Positions 1 to 10,644 of a stretch of 62,211 nt of DNA are shown here, piece after piece (position 1 is the first letter of the stretch; the number at the start of each line of letters is the position of its first letter). Position numbers and translations under genes: made by a program. The DNA is from Chara braunii (taxonomy: Eukaryota; Streptophyta; Charophyceae; Charales; Characeae), in assembly GCA_003427395.1 (NCBI GenBank), contig BFEA01001071.1:82382-144592 (forward strand), read 5' to 3'. The notes under the pieces are model-generated. The model searched no databases. It had not been told where the DNA came from and saw only the letters and a list, made by a program, of their open reading frames with translations.

Positions 1-2317
1 GGTTCAACGCAAGATTCATTGGAAATTGGCTCATTCTATCGACGGAGGTGACGGGAGGCCAGCAACGGAATCTGGACTCGTCTATGGCCGCTGGGTATGC
101 TGGCCAAAGTGGCGAAAGGGCAGCAGTTGCTGCAATTGCTAGACCACTAATGTGGACGTTCTCGCTGCAGCTTTGACCTCGGCTCACACTTTTGGTGGGG
201 AGTGGAGTTGTGCTCAGTTACAGCGCATGGCCATCTGTCATCGAGAGTTGTCTCCAGCCCTGGTCATGCCTAGCGCCGCAGTCATCATCCAAGGGTTCAT
301 TGTGCCACTATAAGTGCAGTTCCAACGGTGATCATTTTCACTCTCTTAAGGGTCAGCTGCTGCGTCACTAAGATCGTGGAGGCGATATAATTCAGGTAGG
401 AAGGTCGGGGTGTACTTTAGGCGGAGGGAGTGAGCCATTGAAGTACAAGCTCAATACCCCTGGTTAAAAGGAGTGTGATGGAGATAACAGGTCGACATCA
501 GCGTATCGGCTGATCTCGCTGTGTGCTGTGGCATGTGACGCCAGAGGACTGGGTTGGGTCTTCTGCAAAAAAAAAATAAAATAAAAAAATAAAATAAAAT
601 CAGTGGTTGTACTTCAAATTGTTGAGAGTAGGGTGGTGGCTAAGTATAGGGTGATCTGTGAAACAACGGGATTATGACAGATTCCCATCCTAAAGGAGTA
701 AACATATATGTGTATAGGACTGTTGCTTCCTGTCTTAGTAGTAGTGGGTAGTTGCCTCAAGGCATCATTAGTCTATGTCTCCTTTTCCGACAGTTGAAGG
801 TTAAGGTAATCAAGGCTGCTATTCTTCCTCAGAAAGGTGCCGTTGCTTGGGGTACTGATCTGCCGCAGGTGTTTTCCTNCTATTGAAGTTGCTGCTGAGG
901 GCAGCTGCTATTGTTGTGCTTGGCTGCAAAACTGCTGCGGTTTTTTCTCCTTTTTTTTCCTTTTCCCTTTTTCCCAGATTAGCTAGCCAGTGAATTCTGC
1001 CAGCAGGNAGTCCTGAGAAGGCGNGCTTGAATAAACAGTGGACTGGGTTGTCCTTGGGATGTGTGGGGATTGTCCCTATATTGCCATACTACCCCATGTG
1101 TATGACTATCTTCAGTTGATAGGGTAAAGATAGTCAGAACTCAGCAAGGAGGGGAAGGGAGGGGGTACGTACCGGTTCATTGTAGGGGTTAGCATATTGA
1201 CATGGGTCTGCTGTTGCGTGGTATCGTGCCTCTGATGAGCTGTTGCGGCGCCTTAGTTGTTGTGCACTTTCTGCACTTAACTCTGTGCACGACATCAAGC
1301 ACNCAATGTTGNTGTATTCACTGTGCACCGCTGTGTATGGTACGGTGGCATTTGCGTTTGGAACTATGCGTGGATGTGGTGTCTTGCTGCTGTGCATAGT
1401 TGTAGTGCACACAAAATTTAGATGAGCTTGCTACGTTCTGCTGACACTTCGATTAGAGCACAGGACGTGTGCCATTTGATTGCCACCTTGCTAGGCTACA
1501 TGTGGGTCACGAGGTGTGAAGAACAGGGTTGTTACTTACCATCAGTCCACCACAGTTAAAGTCTGGGCGGTTTCAGGTAACTGTCTGTGACCTTGGGGAC
1601 TACAGCCTTGCTGTTACTATGAGCTGCTGCTGCAGTAGAAGGGTTGCTGACGCTGGAACAGATTAGTGCGGCGCACAACTTATGTGTTGTTGTGTCTGTG
1701 CTGGGCCATTGCAGCGTCACCTTGCTGCAGACCCTTGCTGTGTTTTTGCTGCACACAGCTGTGGGTTCAGAAGGAGATGTGACTGAGGTTTTTCTCATCA
1801 GCAAAACAACGGGCGCTGTGGCCTAGCCGACTGCAGAACACGGGTAACTAGGAATGGCTGCACCGGTTGCTGTTATGAGGAGGAGGGTTGCTAGTACGGA
1901 CTGCTGATACAAGGGTTGTGCTACCGCTGTTGTTTGAGTATGACCAGGGGCTGGTACTCAATGCTCCTGTTAAGACACAGCATCGGTTATTGGTTATTGT
2001 TGCCCTCAGTATATACTGTCTGGGTCAGGTCACAATACTCTAAAGTGCTGCTGCTACTAGTTACTACGATGGGCGGTTGCTGCAGCCTGTGAGGTTTGCT
2101 GTGTACTACTGCATTCCACTGCTGCTGTTTACTGCATGTACCGTATATTATTGCGCACTGCTGCGAGCTATTGCTAGCTGTTACAGATTGCTGCGCAGCG
2201 ACGGTTGAGGCCCAGGGAGGTGATCAGACCGGACGAAAAGGGAGGTTGGTGCTGCAGTTGGGGGAGACGTCAGAGGGTGGGACTCAACGTTTTTTTTTTT
2301 TTCCAAGCTGCTACATT

Positions 2318-2585
2318 GGCCGCCATTGCGGGGCCCTCAGGCGCATCAAGGCAACAAGGCCCTCTCACGCGAGTCTGAGCGTACCCTTCTCTCATCTGAG
2401 AGTCTGACTTATGCTTCTTCTGCCTTTCCTACTCTCAGTCTGATCCTTTGGTTACGAGAGGAAGGCGGCAGGCGAGGTTGCAACCTGTAGGTCCGCGCCA
2501 AGGCCTCTGTGGGAGGTTGCCCCACCGATTGCGGGAGCTCTGCCGGAACCCAGGCGGGGTTCTGGAGGCAGGGAACTTCAGGCAT
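2318..2585 (+). promoter_or_regulatory. Conserved LTR leader block with covarying terminal hairpin
   Basis: This block begins near GGGGCCCTCAGGCG and is the most conserved stretch among the LTRs of this superfamily; counterparts lie at 23340-23607, about 36001-36260 (-), 52227-52495 and 58803-59078. It ends in a hairpin with arms GGAACCC (2545-2551) and GGGTTCT (2557-2563), closed outside by CTGCC (2540-2544) and GGCAG (2567-2571). In the other LTRs the inner arms change to GGAACTC/GAGTTCT or GGAGCCC/GGGTTCT and still pair. A splice-donor-like AAG/GTAACC or CAG/GTAT follows in three copies; here it reads CAG/GCATAT. Its role is inferred only: end of a leader exon or an RNA signal. Confidence 0.6.
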
Positions 2586-2817
2586 ATCCTCGTCTGACGC
2601 GTGTGATCCCTTCCCCTACGTTTTATCCCTGGGCTATCTGAACATAACTATGTGAGGTTATTACCTCTTATTTTGGTTATGTCTGTCAGGACATGCATCT
2701 TGAAAGTAAATGAACAAGTATGTGTGAGGTCAGATATTACTGGGTGAATGCAGACAAAGATGAATCTGGGGGAAGGCGGGCTGAAGGTTGTTTTGGATGT
2801 TGATTGGGTCAAACTAA

Positions 2818-4190
2818 GGCTGAGCTCCCCTATGTTGGTGTGGGCTCAGTGCTGTGTTTATTTTTGTGTGCTGGGTTGAATTGTGACTTTGAGGGATGAA
2901 TCGATTCCTATGTTGGACGGTTCAGTCGCTGTTTTTTTTGGCTGACTGTTGACTTTGAGGGTTGGATCGATTCCTATGTTGGACGATTCAGTCGCTGTTT
3001 TCTTTGGGGTTTCTGAACAGGAGGACGGGCGCCCTATGTTGGGATGTCTCAGAATCCTGATGTTTATTTGTGGGTTGTTGAAAGCAGAGTTCGGGCTATT
3101 CTATGTTGCGTGGACCCAACTCTATGTGTGTTTTTTCTGAGGGAGATAAAGGCATAAGACTGGTCGTATCCCTATGTTGGGGCGGTTCAGCCATGAGCCA
3201 TGAACAGTAAAGTCATCTGAAGTATACAACCCTGATATACTATACGAACCTATATGGTCTGACAGACCGGGCGCCCTATGTTGGGAAGCCAGTCAGTAAG
3301 TCAGGTAGAACAAAGCAGAAAGGAAAGCAAGTGGATAATACAATGAAGGTAATTCGGGCAGGCTGGCTGTATCCTTATGTTAGGGCGGTTCGATCTTATG
3401 CTCGTAATAACATAAAGGTCAGAGAGTTAGTATAAATCTGCTTTTATTTTCCCTTCTAAACACAGGGCAGGGTTGGATGTCTCCCTATGTTGAGTAGGTC
3501 TAACCATCTGTCTAATAAGAGAGAAATCTATAAAGTCTGTTCAAGTGCATTCATGGTTGTATAACCTGTCGTTGCGGAGGCTAGGCATATCCCTATGTTG
3601 GGGTGTTTCGTCATCCGTTGTTATGGTTGTTCAGGCAGATCGGGCTGTATCCCTATGTTGGGGCAATCTGGTCGCAATGCCTTACGTAATTAAATTGTTT
3701 AAGCAAGTACTAGGTCGTATCCTTATGTTAGGGCGGCCTGGTAGTATGCTCTTGTCGTTGAAGTGATGTAGGTTGGTCGTATCCCTATGTTGGGGCGGCT
3801 CAACCACNCGTCGTTCGTATTTGGTTTTAGGCAGGTTAGGCTGTATCCCTATGTTGGGGCGGTCTAATCCTATGNCATATGTAACTTGTATAAGCTGGTT
3901 AGGCTGTATCCTTACGTTAGGGCAGCCTAGTTTATGCTTCATGTAGTTAGTTAGGCAGAAGCCAGGNATATCCTTATGTTAGGGTGTCTNGTCATATGCC
4001 TTATGTCTTGGTTTATGTTGTGCCGACTGTATCCTTATGTTAGGGNAGTTGGACATACNTTCTTTTGTNGTNTGTGGGCTGTATCCTTATGTTAGGGCAG
4101 TCCAATCNTGTGTACCCTTTACTTGTTTACTTAAGCAGGTCAGCCATACCCTTATGTTAGGGCCTTGTCTGATCTTATGCCATAGGAGAG
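2818..4190 (+). repeat. Array of about 19 hairpins with unique paired stems and a constant loop (5' LTR)
   Basis: About every 55-110 bases the core TATCC(C/T)TATGTT(G/A)GGGC recurs, flanked by arms that differ from unit to unit but are complementary. Examples: CTGAGC 2820-2825 with GCTCAG 2844-2849; AGAGTTCGGG 3086-3095 with CCCAACTCT 3115-3123; GGTTGGTCG 3771-3779 with CGGCTCAACC 3796-3805; TAGGCTG 3900-3906 with CAGCCTA 3923-3929; TGTGCCGACT 4019-4028 with AGTTGGACA 4047-4055. Inside the core, CCC pairs GGG or CCT pairs AGG around TATGTT, again covarying. Most imperfect pairs are G-T on this strand. Function unknown. Confidence 0.85.
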
Positions 4191-4833
4191 GGGGATGCTA
4201 AAAGGGAAGAATAAAGTGACCAAACGAACTACTTGGCTGAATCCATGTGGGATTGTGAGAGATGTTTGCGTTTGTATGATTGTGGGCTCTCACTTGGGGC
4301 ATCTCTTGATAGAGTAGTTGTTGTAAATGTTCGTCGAGTGCTAGAGCCATAGGTAGGTAAGGTGGATGATGGGAGGGAAGCCTGGGATGAGATAGGACTA
4401 ACCCTGCTGGGGATTAGGGTCAGCATTGGTTCATGGTCTCATTCAGAAGGCATGCAGACTAGTGTTGAGCCTAACTTGCCAAGTAGATGTCAGAAGTAAG
4501 TCCCAAGTATAGTTTTGCTTTGCAGCTTGTTCCCCAACTTTGTATAAATCTTGGCAGCCTACTTTTCCTACGGGAAGCGTTGCCGAAATTTTTGCAAATC
4601 TGAGGGAGTTAGTCATTTTTGATGTCGTATAACTCTGGGAAGACATTTTTCCTACGAGAAGCGCTTTCGAAATTTCGCAAAATTAGAGGAGTTAGAATAT
4701 TTTCAGTCAGGTAGAGGAGATAGGAGTATTCCTCACTCATGCTGAACCTAGGAGCAACTTCTCTTTAACCTGTGCTATGGTGCACGTTGTACGCTTATTT
4801 CGAAGGTCTGACTTGGTCAGCCTGACTACTCTT

Positions 4834-4852
4834 CTGTTATCACTGATAACAG
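4834..4852. promoter_or_regulatory. Conserved GATAA palindrome of the LTR
   Basis: CTGTTATCA and TGATAACAG form a perfect 9-bp palindrome around one base. The same palindrome occurs at the matching place in the 3' LTR (about 25857, one arm altered), the minus LTR (33737-33756, spacer of four) and the LTR piece near 54605. A second short inverted repeat (GGTTG with CAACC in this copy) follows it within 40 bases in each copy I checked. It could bind a protein as a dyad or fold in RNA. Confidence 0.5.
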
Positions 4853-7070
4853 GTCGGTTGTCGGTTCGTCGGTACACGACTCAACCTTCCATTTTCTTCT
4901 GCCTCTCAACCTAAAACCTTGACCCTGGCTGGTTTTCATGTTTCTTAGGTTTTCACCCAACTTCTTTATAAATGGCCATTTCTTGAGAATTGAGTATCTT
5001 TGTTTGGAATGGTGGGGGAATGGTTGGGCTTGTGTGCATAAGGCAGGGTATGAATTGCAGAAAGTTGGAAAGTTGACCCCCTTTAGTGTGTGCGCTGTTG
5101 TTTGACTCTTGTGTGTGATCACAGGTATGTTTGAAGCATGTTGAATGAGTCTGATGTTCTGATTGTATTGAGTTCAGGCGGGCAAGCCACGTAAACTATT
5201 GTGAGAGTGTACTATCGCACAATCTTTTGCCTGACTAATCTCCTTGTCTATGTATTGAGGNTAGGCTCACGCTNGCATAGCCCTCACCCGGNTGTGCGAG
5301 TGCACACCTATGCCCTTTNTGTATCCCTGTGTAACCTAGCTAGGGGGACGATAAATGTCTGAGCGTGAGTTTAAGTGTGGCAAGGGTGCGCGCGACTGTG
5401 GTCCTAAGGTTCGGTCGACTCCAGGGAAAGCCCGCGCGCAAACATGCAACGCTATGAGCGCTGGGTTGCTTGGGCACCCGGATTGAGCCCTACCCACGCG
5501 TGACCCTTCGTGTGACTGGTCAAGTATTGTGTGATGAGGCGGGGACCGCACGAGAAGAGGAAGGATCCCTTCCCCTACTCCCGCGCAACCCACCTTTCCT
5601 TTTTTTTGAGTTCTGTAGACGGACGTTAGTCCTTGGGCCAGGAATTCAAGGTCCCTGTCAACAAGGACCCCGAACCAAACCCTGCGGCGGGGGATTTTTC
5701 TCCCGCACAGGGCCTAAGTGCCCTGCCCACTAGGCCGCCTAACCGCAAGGCTAGGGGTGCCCTGTGGGGCGAACGGCGTGTCCTTCAGCCGTTCAAAATC
5801 GTGAGGGGCGAGCCCCCACCATATATTCCTTCAGCCATTCAATATCTCGAAGATATTTCAGCGACCACTTCAGTTGGACAACATTGCTGGTCAATATGGG
5901 AAGGCCTAGTATCCGCGCGGATTATATTGAATCAGGCACGCGGCTCCGACCTCACTCCCACATCGAAGAGTTATGGGTCTGACGACGGAGACGGAATCGC
6001 ATGATGGGCAACAACGCGAAGAAGTGCGTAAGGATTCCACGTTCGAGCGCTCAGGCGCGCCAAACGTCGGCCCGCTTAGGGGCCAGACTTGGGATTTGTT
6101 TGTGCACGGCTTCGTGCTAGCCTGCCTTTAAATGGTATCGGGGCGGACTACGGGCTAAGCAGGGTCGCTCGCCCTGACTAAGGCCTTGGACTGCTTCCTT
6201 CTTAAAGCTTTAATGGTTGGGCGTTGTAGCCCGTGGCAACCGTCAAAGTCAAACCCCTTGATCTTTGGTTGCCACGACAACTTGAAGCTGTCTACTCAAC
6301 CCTTCTGCACAGGGTGCAGAAGAGGGTGTGGTCCTCAACCGCTCATGGCGGTTGTCTAGCGCGGAGAGATTAACCCTTGACGCGCTTGTCAGCCGACACT
6401 TGAGTGTTGAAGGAAACCCTCAAACCAACTGAGGGTCACCCAGGCTTGGACGCCACATAGTACCCCATCACTGCAATCATTTGTGTAAGCACGCATGACT
6501 GGTTGGTATGAGAAGGTCGTGCGTTCAAGGGGTCCTTTGTACTAGGTCCAGCACGCAATGGCTACCTAGCGTCCGTGTCGAAGAGTTATGGGTCAGATAC
6601 CAAAGGGACTGGGAGTTGTATTTTCTCTGTTTTGCTTGTGTGTGCGTGTGTGCGAGTTACTTGATTTTTGTTTTAGAGTGGTGTAGCGCGTGGTGTGCGT
6701 GAAGCGTCCTAGTCGACCGACGTCAAGTCGAGATTGGGACTTCAGCCCCCCAGTGTCGTCGGCTTGCGTACGGGTTCGATTTCGGGCGTTGACCGCGCGT
6801 AACCCTTATGCTACAGCGAACGAGAAACGCCCTCGGCTGGGCCACCTCTGCAATTGCATTATAAAAGCTTTCGCATGTGGTTCAGTAGCTCGGCGGGGAT
6901 ACGCCCACCAAAGGGATGGTGACAGCTCCCGCTGGTGGAGGTAGTGGTGCCTCGCGTGGCCCTGTCTTGTCGTAGGGGCGCATGAGAGGTACGGCTGGCG
7001 CACTCGGCCGGAGCGGCAACACGCTCTTCCGCCACAAGTCCTGCCAAATCCTGCGTGACGCGGCCGGGAG

Positions 7071-7087
7071 GGTCCCCGTGTGGGACC
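7071..7087 (+). promoter_or_regulatory. U5-end hairpin beside the PBS
   Basis: GGTCCC (7071-7076) and GGGACC (7082-7087) pair around CGTGT, 13 bases before the LTR end. The minus element has GTCTC/GGGAC at the same place on its sense strand (one G-T pair), and the LTR end at 49217-49238 has GGCCC/GGGCC. The position beside the primer site suggests a reverse-transcription or packaging structure; that role is inferred. Confidence 0.5.
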
Positions 7088-7102
7088 GATGCGCTCGACA
7101 GG

Positions 7103-7120
7103 TGGCGCCGTTGTCGGGGA
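7103..7120 (+). promoter_or_regulatory. Primer-binding site, tRNA-Asp-like
   Basis: TGGCGCCGTTGTCGGGGA lies two bases after the LTR terminus. It is close to the TGGCGCCGTTGCCGGGGA site that plant Athila/Tat-type gypsy elements use to prime from tRNA-Asp. The homologous site in the minus element is at 31612-31629. Confidence 0.85.
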
Positions 7121-7483
7121 TCTCGGCTGCCTACCGGGGTCCATAGTGAACGAACCCAGGTTAAGTGCAGGCTGATGATCCAGGCAAAACGACAACCTTT
7201 GATGGAAAGATTTTTCTCCCTTATGATTGACGATGATACGAGTATTGTGGCATTCTTTTGATGACATGTCAGATCTAGTTTGATTGATGAGTAAGGTTGG
7301 AAGTATGCATTGTATATATGTCCGTTTTTTTAGCAATAAAATCAGAAGTAACAATATAGAGACCTGATAGGCTACTGTAGTTAAATAAAGATAATCATGA
7401 AAGTAAGCGAGTTGGAAATTTGATGGCCGATTGTTTTTGTTAAAACCGTTCATCCCTTAACAGGTTTTTGAGAAAGCGTAAAG
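7121..7483 (+). other. Untranslated leader between PBS and gag
   Basis: About 360 bases without a coding frame. The first 70 or so are conserved in the minus element (about 31540-31611), so they belong to the family leader. The rest is AT-rich and unrecognised. Confidence 0.6.
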
Positions 7484-9148
7484 ATGGGGGACGCTGATGG
7501 AATCGAGCGGGGCCCGGGTACTACACCTGAGGACTTCGTCAAGGCATTGGAAAAAAGAGAGATGGCACGGCTTCAGGTGCCCAAGGTTAACATTTGTCTC
7601 TTCAACAGGGATAGAGTGTCCGAGTGGCTTGAGTTGCTGGAGCAGGTCACTAGCGAGGCGTCAGAAGCAGACAAATTCAAGTTGATGCCTAGGTATGTAT
7701 GGTGGGAGCTTAGACCTGAGGTAATGAAGGTAGCGGCCGGCGCAAATGGTGAGTGGGCAAAGTTTAAAGAGGAGATGCAGAGACGTTTCAAGTTAGGTGA
7801 CGGCCTGCTCACCAAAGAAGACCTGGAAATGTTGAGACGNGACGAGTTCTCCACAGTGGGGGCCTTCGCCACGACGTTTGAGAAAATGGCAAAGAAAGTC
7901 NNAGGGTTGGNAGAAGAGGANCAGTGTGTCACTTTCCTAGGGCACTTCAAGAACTGGGAGGGCTNGTNGCTAACTAAGAAGGCGGCGCCANGAAAGAAGN
8001 TCACTTGGGCTGCCATAAAGGAAGGCGTAATGGACGGAGAACTGGACCAGGTAGACATCTTCCAGATGAGGCAGGCTAGGAAGAAAAGGAAGGCTTTGGA
8101 TGCCACCATGAGTGATGGACGTGATTTCAAGAAAATGATAGAGGACGCGGTGGCCTAGCTCGACGCAAAGAAGGAGGCAAAAAGGAAAACCATGGCAGCG
8201 CCACAGAGCGTAGGGAAAGCGAAAAAGGCAGTAGTGCAGGAAGAAGAAGAAGAGGAAGAGGAAGAGGAGCCCGAGCCTCAGAAGCTGACTAAGGCTCAGA
8301 GGAAAGCAAGGAACTTGGCTCAAGGGGGCCAAGGCTCGGGGAAGGGACAGGTCCCGCAGGCTGTGGCAATGCCCCCTCCTGAGTCGTCCCATCAAGCTGC
8401 ACCAGCACCCTATGGGTCGTGGCCAGGTTGTGGGCCTCCGAGTCATTGGCATGGACACTGTTCATCTGCCCCGTGGCCCATGAGTGGGCCACATAGATCA
8501 TGTGCCGGACCGTCAATGAGCGCGGCTTCCTGTGGCTGCCCAGGACCCCAAGCCCAACAAGTAAGCCATCCAGCCCCACCGCCAACCCAACCCCAACAGT
8601 CCTCCCCACAAGGGTCGCAACGCAATCAAGGCGGTGGACGAGGACAAAACCAAGGATGGCGCCGAGGGCGAGGAAATGGTGGCCGGGGAGGAAATGGCAG
8701 AGGGAACCATGGTGGAAACTCTACAGGCGGAGGAAATGGGGACTGGACTGCATCCGGAAGTCAGGGTGGTCAAGAAGGTGGAAGAGGCGATGACAGAGGT
8801 AGAATAGACTGGAGGAATGCCATTTGTTGGCATTGTGGCCAGAAAGGCCACACTATCAAATTCTGCCACGTCCGAAGAAATGATGAAGACAAAGGGTTGA
8901 TTAGTACAAATTACGATGGCGACATGTATGATAAGTATGGGTACTACATCGACCCGAAGACCCCAGGGGGCAGAAGGAAAGAGGCCCTACGAAGGGCCAC
9001 GACCGGTCCACCACAAGCTCCGCCAGCTATGTTTAGGATTTGGCAAGAGAAGGAGGCCGAGCCGGACGTGAGGGTAGAAGAGATTGGGAGAATGAGGAGG
9101 TGGAGCAAGTCAGGAAAGCTGGGATTATCAGGGAGGAGCCTATCATAA
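7484..9148 (+). pseudogene. Gag-like protein with CCHC zinc knuckle (broken)
   Basis: The frame opens at ATG 7484 and runs in one phase to 9148 with one internal TAG at 8156-8158. The N-terminal part (about 225 residues) has the helical capsid-like character of a gypsy Gag, including WAKFKEEMQRRFKLGD. A Glu-rich acidic run and a Pro/Gln/Gly-rich linker follow. A zinc knuckle of form C-X2-C-X4-H-X4-C (CWHCGQKGHTIKFC) lies at 8825-8866. Gag would package the element RNA in a cytoplasmic particle. The TAG sits before LDAKKEAKRK and fits a CAG (Gln) hit by a C-to-T change. Several Ns lie at 7840-8000. Near 9065-9140 the coding phase moves by -1, best explained by loss of one G. Confidence 0.82.
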
Positions 9149-10644
9149 TAGACTCAGACGATGAGGAAAGTCCGACAGTGGAAGGAGGATGGTGGAGTGA
9201 GGCCTGGAGAACGATGGAGAATATGGAGCATTTGTTGGGCAAGGTCCGGCGATACCAGGGAAAGTTGGTAGAGTTGTGCGAGGAAGTTAAGGCGTGGCAA
9301 GGGCAAATGCCACAAGTCTTTCTGTATGGGTCAGGATCGCAGGGGGCGCCCGCGAATATCCCGAATGTGTCTGTCACAGGAGGGACTTCCAGACCAGGGA
9401 TAAACTTTAGGCCGCCATCACGATCTGGGAGGGCAGCCCATGCAGTCAGAACGAGAGCCAAGGGACCAGTGGGGTCAGAGCAACCTGCCAAGGACGCTCC
9501 CGGACCAAGCGGAGAGAAGGAAGTTGTGGAACTCCCTGGGAATGAGGATGAGGAAGACGACCGCCTAAGGAACGAAGAGGACGAAAAGGCGGAGCAAAGA
9601 GCTAAGAAGAGGGGCGTTAGGACTGACATAGAGAAGACCACCGAACCAAAGAAGAAGAAGTATACGGTCAAGGTGGAAGAAGGGTTTGACATGGAGGAGA
9701 TTATAAATCGAATTTTAGAAGGTCATAATCACCTCATGAACCTGAAGGACGTTTTGGCATCAGCACCAAGACTTAGAGATGAGCTCAAGGCTCGTCTTAG
9801 CAGAAAAATGGTGGCGAGTGTACGCTTAGGGGCCATAATCCCTAAGGAGGCTGAGTGGGCGGAAACCGACACAAAAATGGACTAGAAGTCCGTGGCGTGC
9901 GGGTGTTTTAACGTTGTTGTGAAGGGAAAGTCGTGCACGGCCATGATAGATACAGACGCAGAAATAAACCTTATTAAGGAGGAAGATGCATTGCGCCTGG
10001 GAATGGAGATAGACCGCTCCGACAATGGCATCTTGGTGGGAGCGAATAGTCGGTCCATCTTTGTGGGGACCGCGTCCAAAGTAGTACTGGAGATCGGGAA
10101 GGTGAAGGTGAGGAGCTGTTTCTTTGTAATGCCCGATCTCGATCACCCAATTTTACTGGGTCGATCATTTTTAAGCAGAACAGAAGCCGTCATACTGAAT
10201 AAGCATGAAGGGACTATGTTCTTGGTCATGTGTGACCCGGTGTGAGGCAACTATGAAGTTGTCACATGCCCGAACACAGGGCCACGAAGCATCCGGAATC
10301 GACCCAGTCCTGGCTCCTACACGATTGAGAAGTCAGAAGAAGAGAGAAGAAGGCTAAGGGAAGTCGAGAGCGAAGGAGAGAGACCGCCAGAAGCAATGAC
10401 CCTTAGCTTGGCAAGTATAGGCGACGCTATGGACATAGTAGCGACCTACGGGATGGCGGATCCTACGACCGTGGAGGCCTTGAGAGAAAAGGTGGTAGAG
10501 CAAATGGGAGTCGGGGAGATGGAACTGGTGTATCGAGCGCTAGGAGGGATCAGCGGAGCGGTGGGAGCCCAACCTCAGGTCGCAACTAGGCCTTTTTTAG
10601 AGGTGGGTTCAAGAAGGGATCTCAAAGGCGGTACAAAAAGGTAG
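9040..10644 (+). pseudogene. Gag-Pol linker and aspartic protease region (broken)
   Basis: Continues the Gag phase after the -1 shift. A charged linker with the acidic run IIIDSDDEES leads to a retropepsin-like domain at about 9890-10240. The active-site segment reads MIDTDAEINLI at 9943-9975, so the usual Asp-Thr-Gly is Asp-Thr-Asp (codon 9955-9957, one G-to-A change from GGC); the protease should be dead. A later ILLGRSFL fits the protease C-terminal ILG-type motif. Stops in phase: TAG 9883-9885 just before the domain and TGA 10243-10245 after it. The phase stays open from there to 10644, but the Pol phase is entered by a -1 shift at TTTTTTA (10593-10599). Confidence 0.75.

Larger units (their letters stand above)
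1..7100 (+). repeat. 5' LTR of the + element, 3' three quarters only
   Basis: Matches 21021-28123 base for base over long stretches, with small indels. It ends CTCGACA immediately before the PBS. No open frame in it looks coding. Regions in order: an A-rich patch at 568-600; a CTG/TTG-rich stretch at about 1200-2230 (its counterpart in the minus element is CAG-rich on the + strand); a conserved leader block 2318-2585; the hairpin array 2818-4190; two boxes of type GGGAAGCGTTGCCGAAATTT near 4560-4690; a GATAA palindrome at 4834-4852; further conserved blocks 5617-5830 and 6560-7100. No promoter can be assigned with confidence. Confidence 0.9.

Noticed and set aside
1134-2407. Small Cys/Leu-rich proteins in the CTG-rich part of the LTR
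   Set aside because: Several frames on both strands are open at once, and they carry no motif; they reflect TGC/CTG-rich composition.
2818-4190. CRISPR-like array
   Set aside because: The spaced core with unique sequence between units recalls repeat-spacer layout, but the unique parts pair with each other, spacing varies, no cas genes exist and the context is a eukaryotic retrotransposon.
2818-4190. Hammerhead ribozymes as in plant retrozymes
   Set aside because: The conserved CTGATGA and GAAA core motifs of hammerheads are not present in the units.
6120-6200. 5S rRNA-like or tRNA-like gene in the LTR
   Set aside because: Only short GC-rich words resemble RNA genes; no box A/C or cloverleaf arrangement is present.
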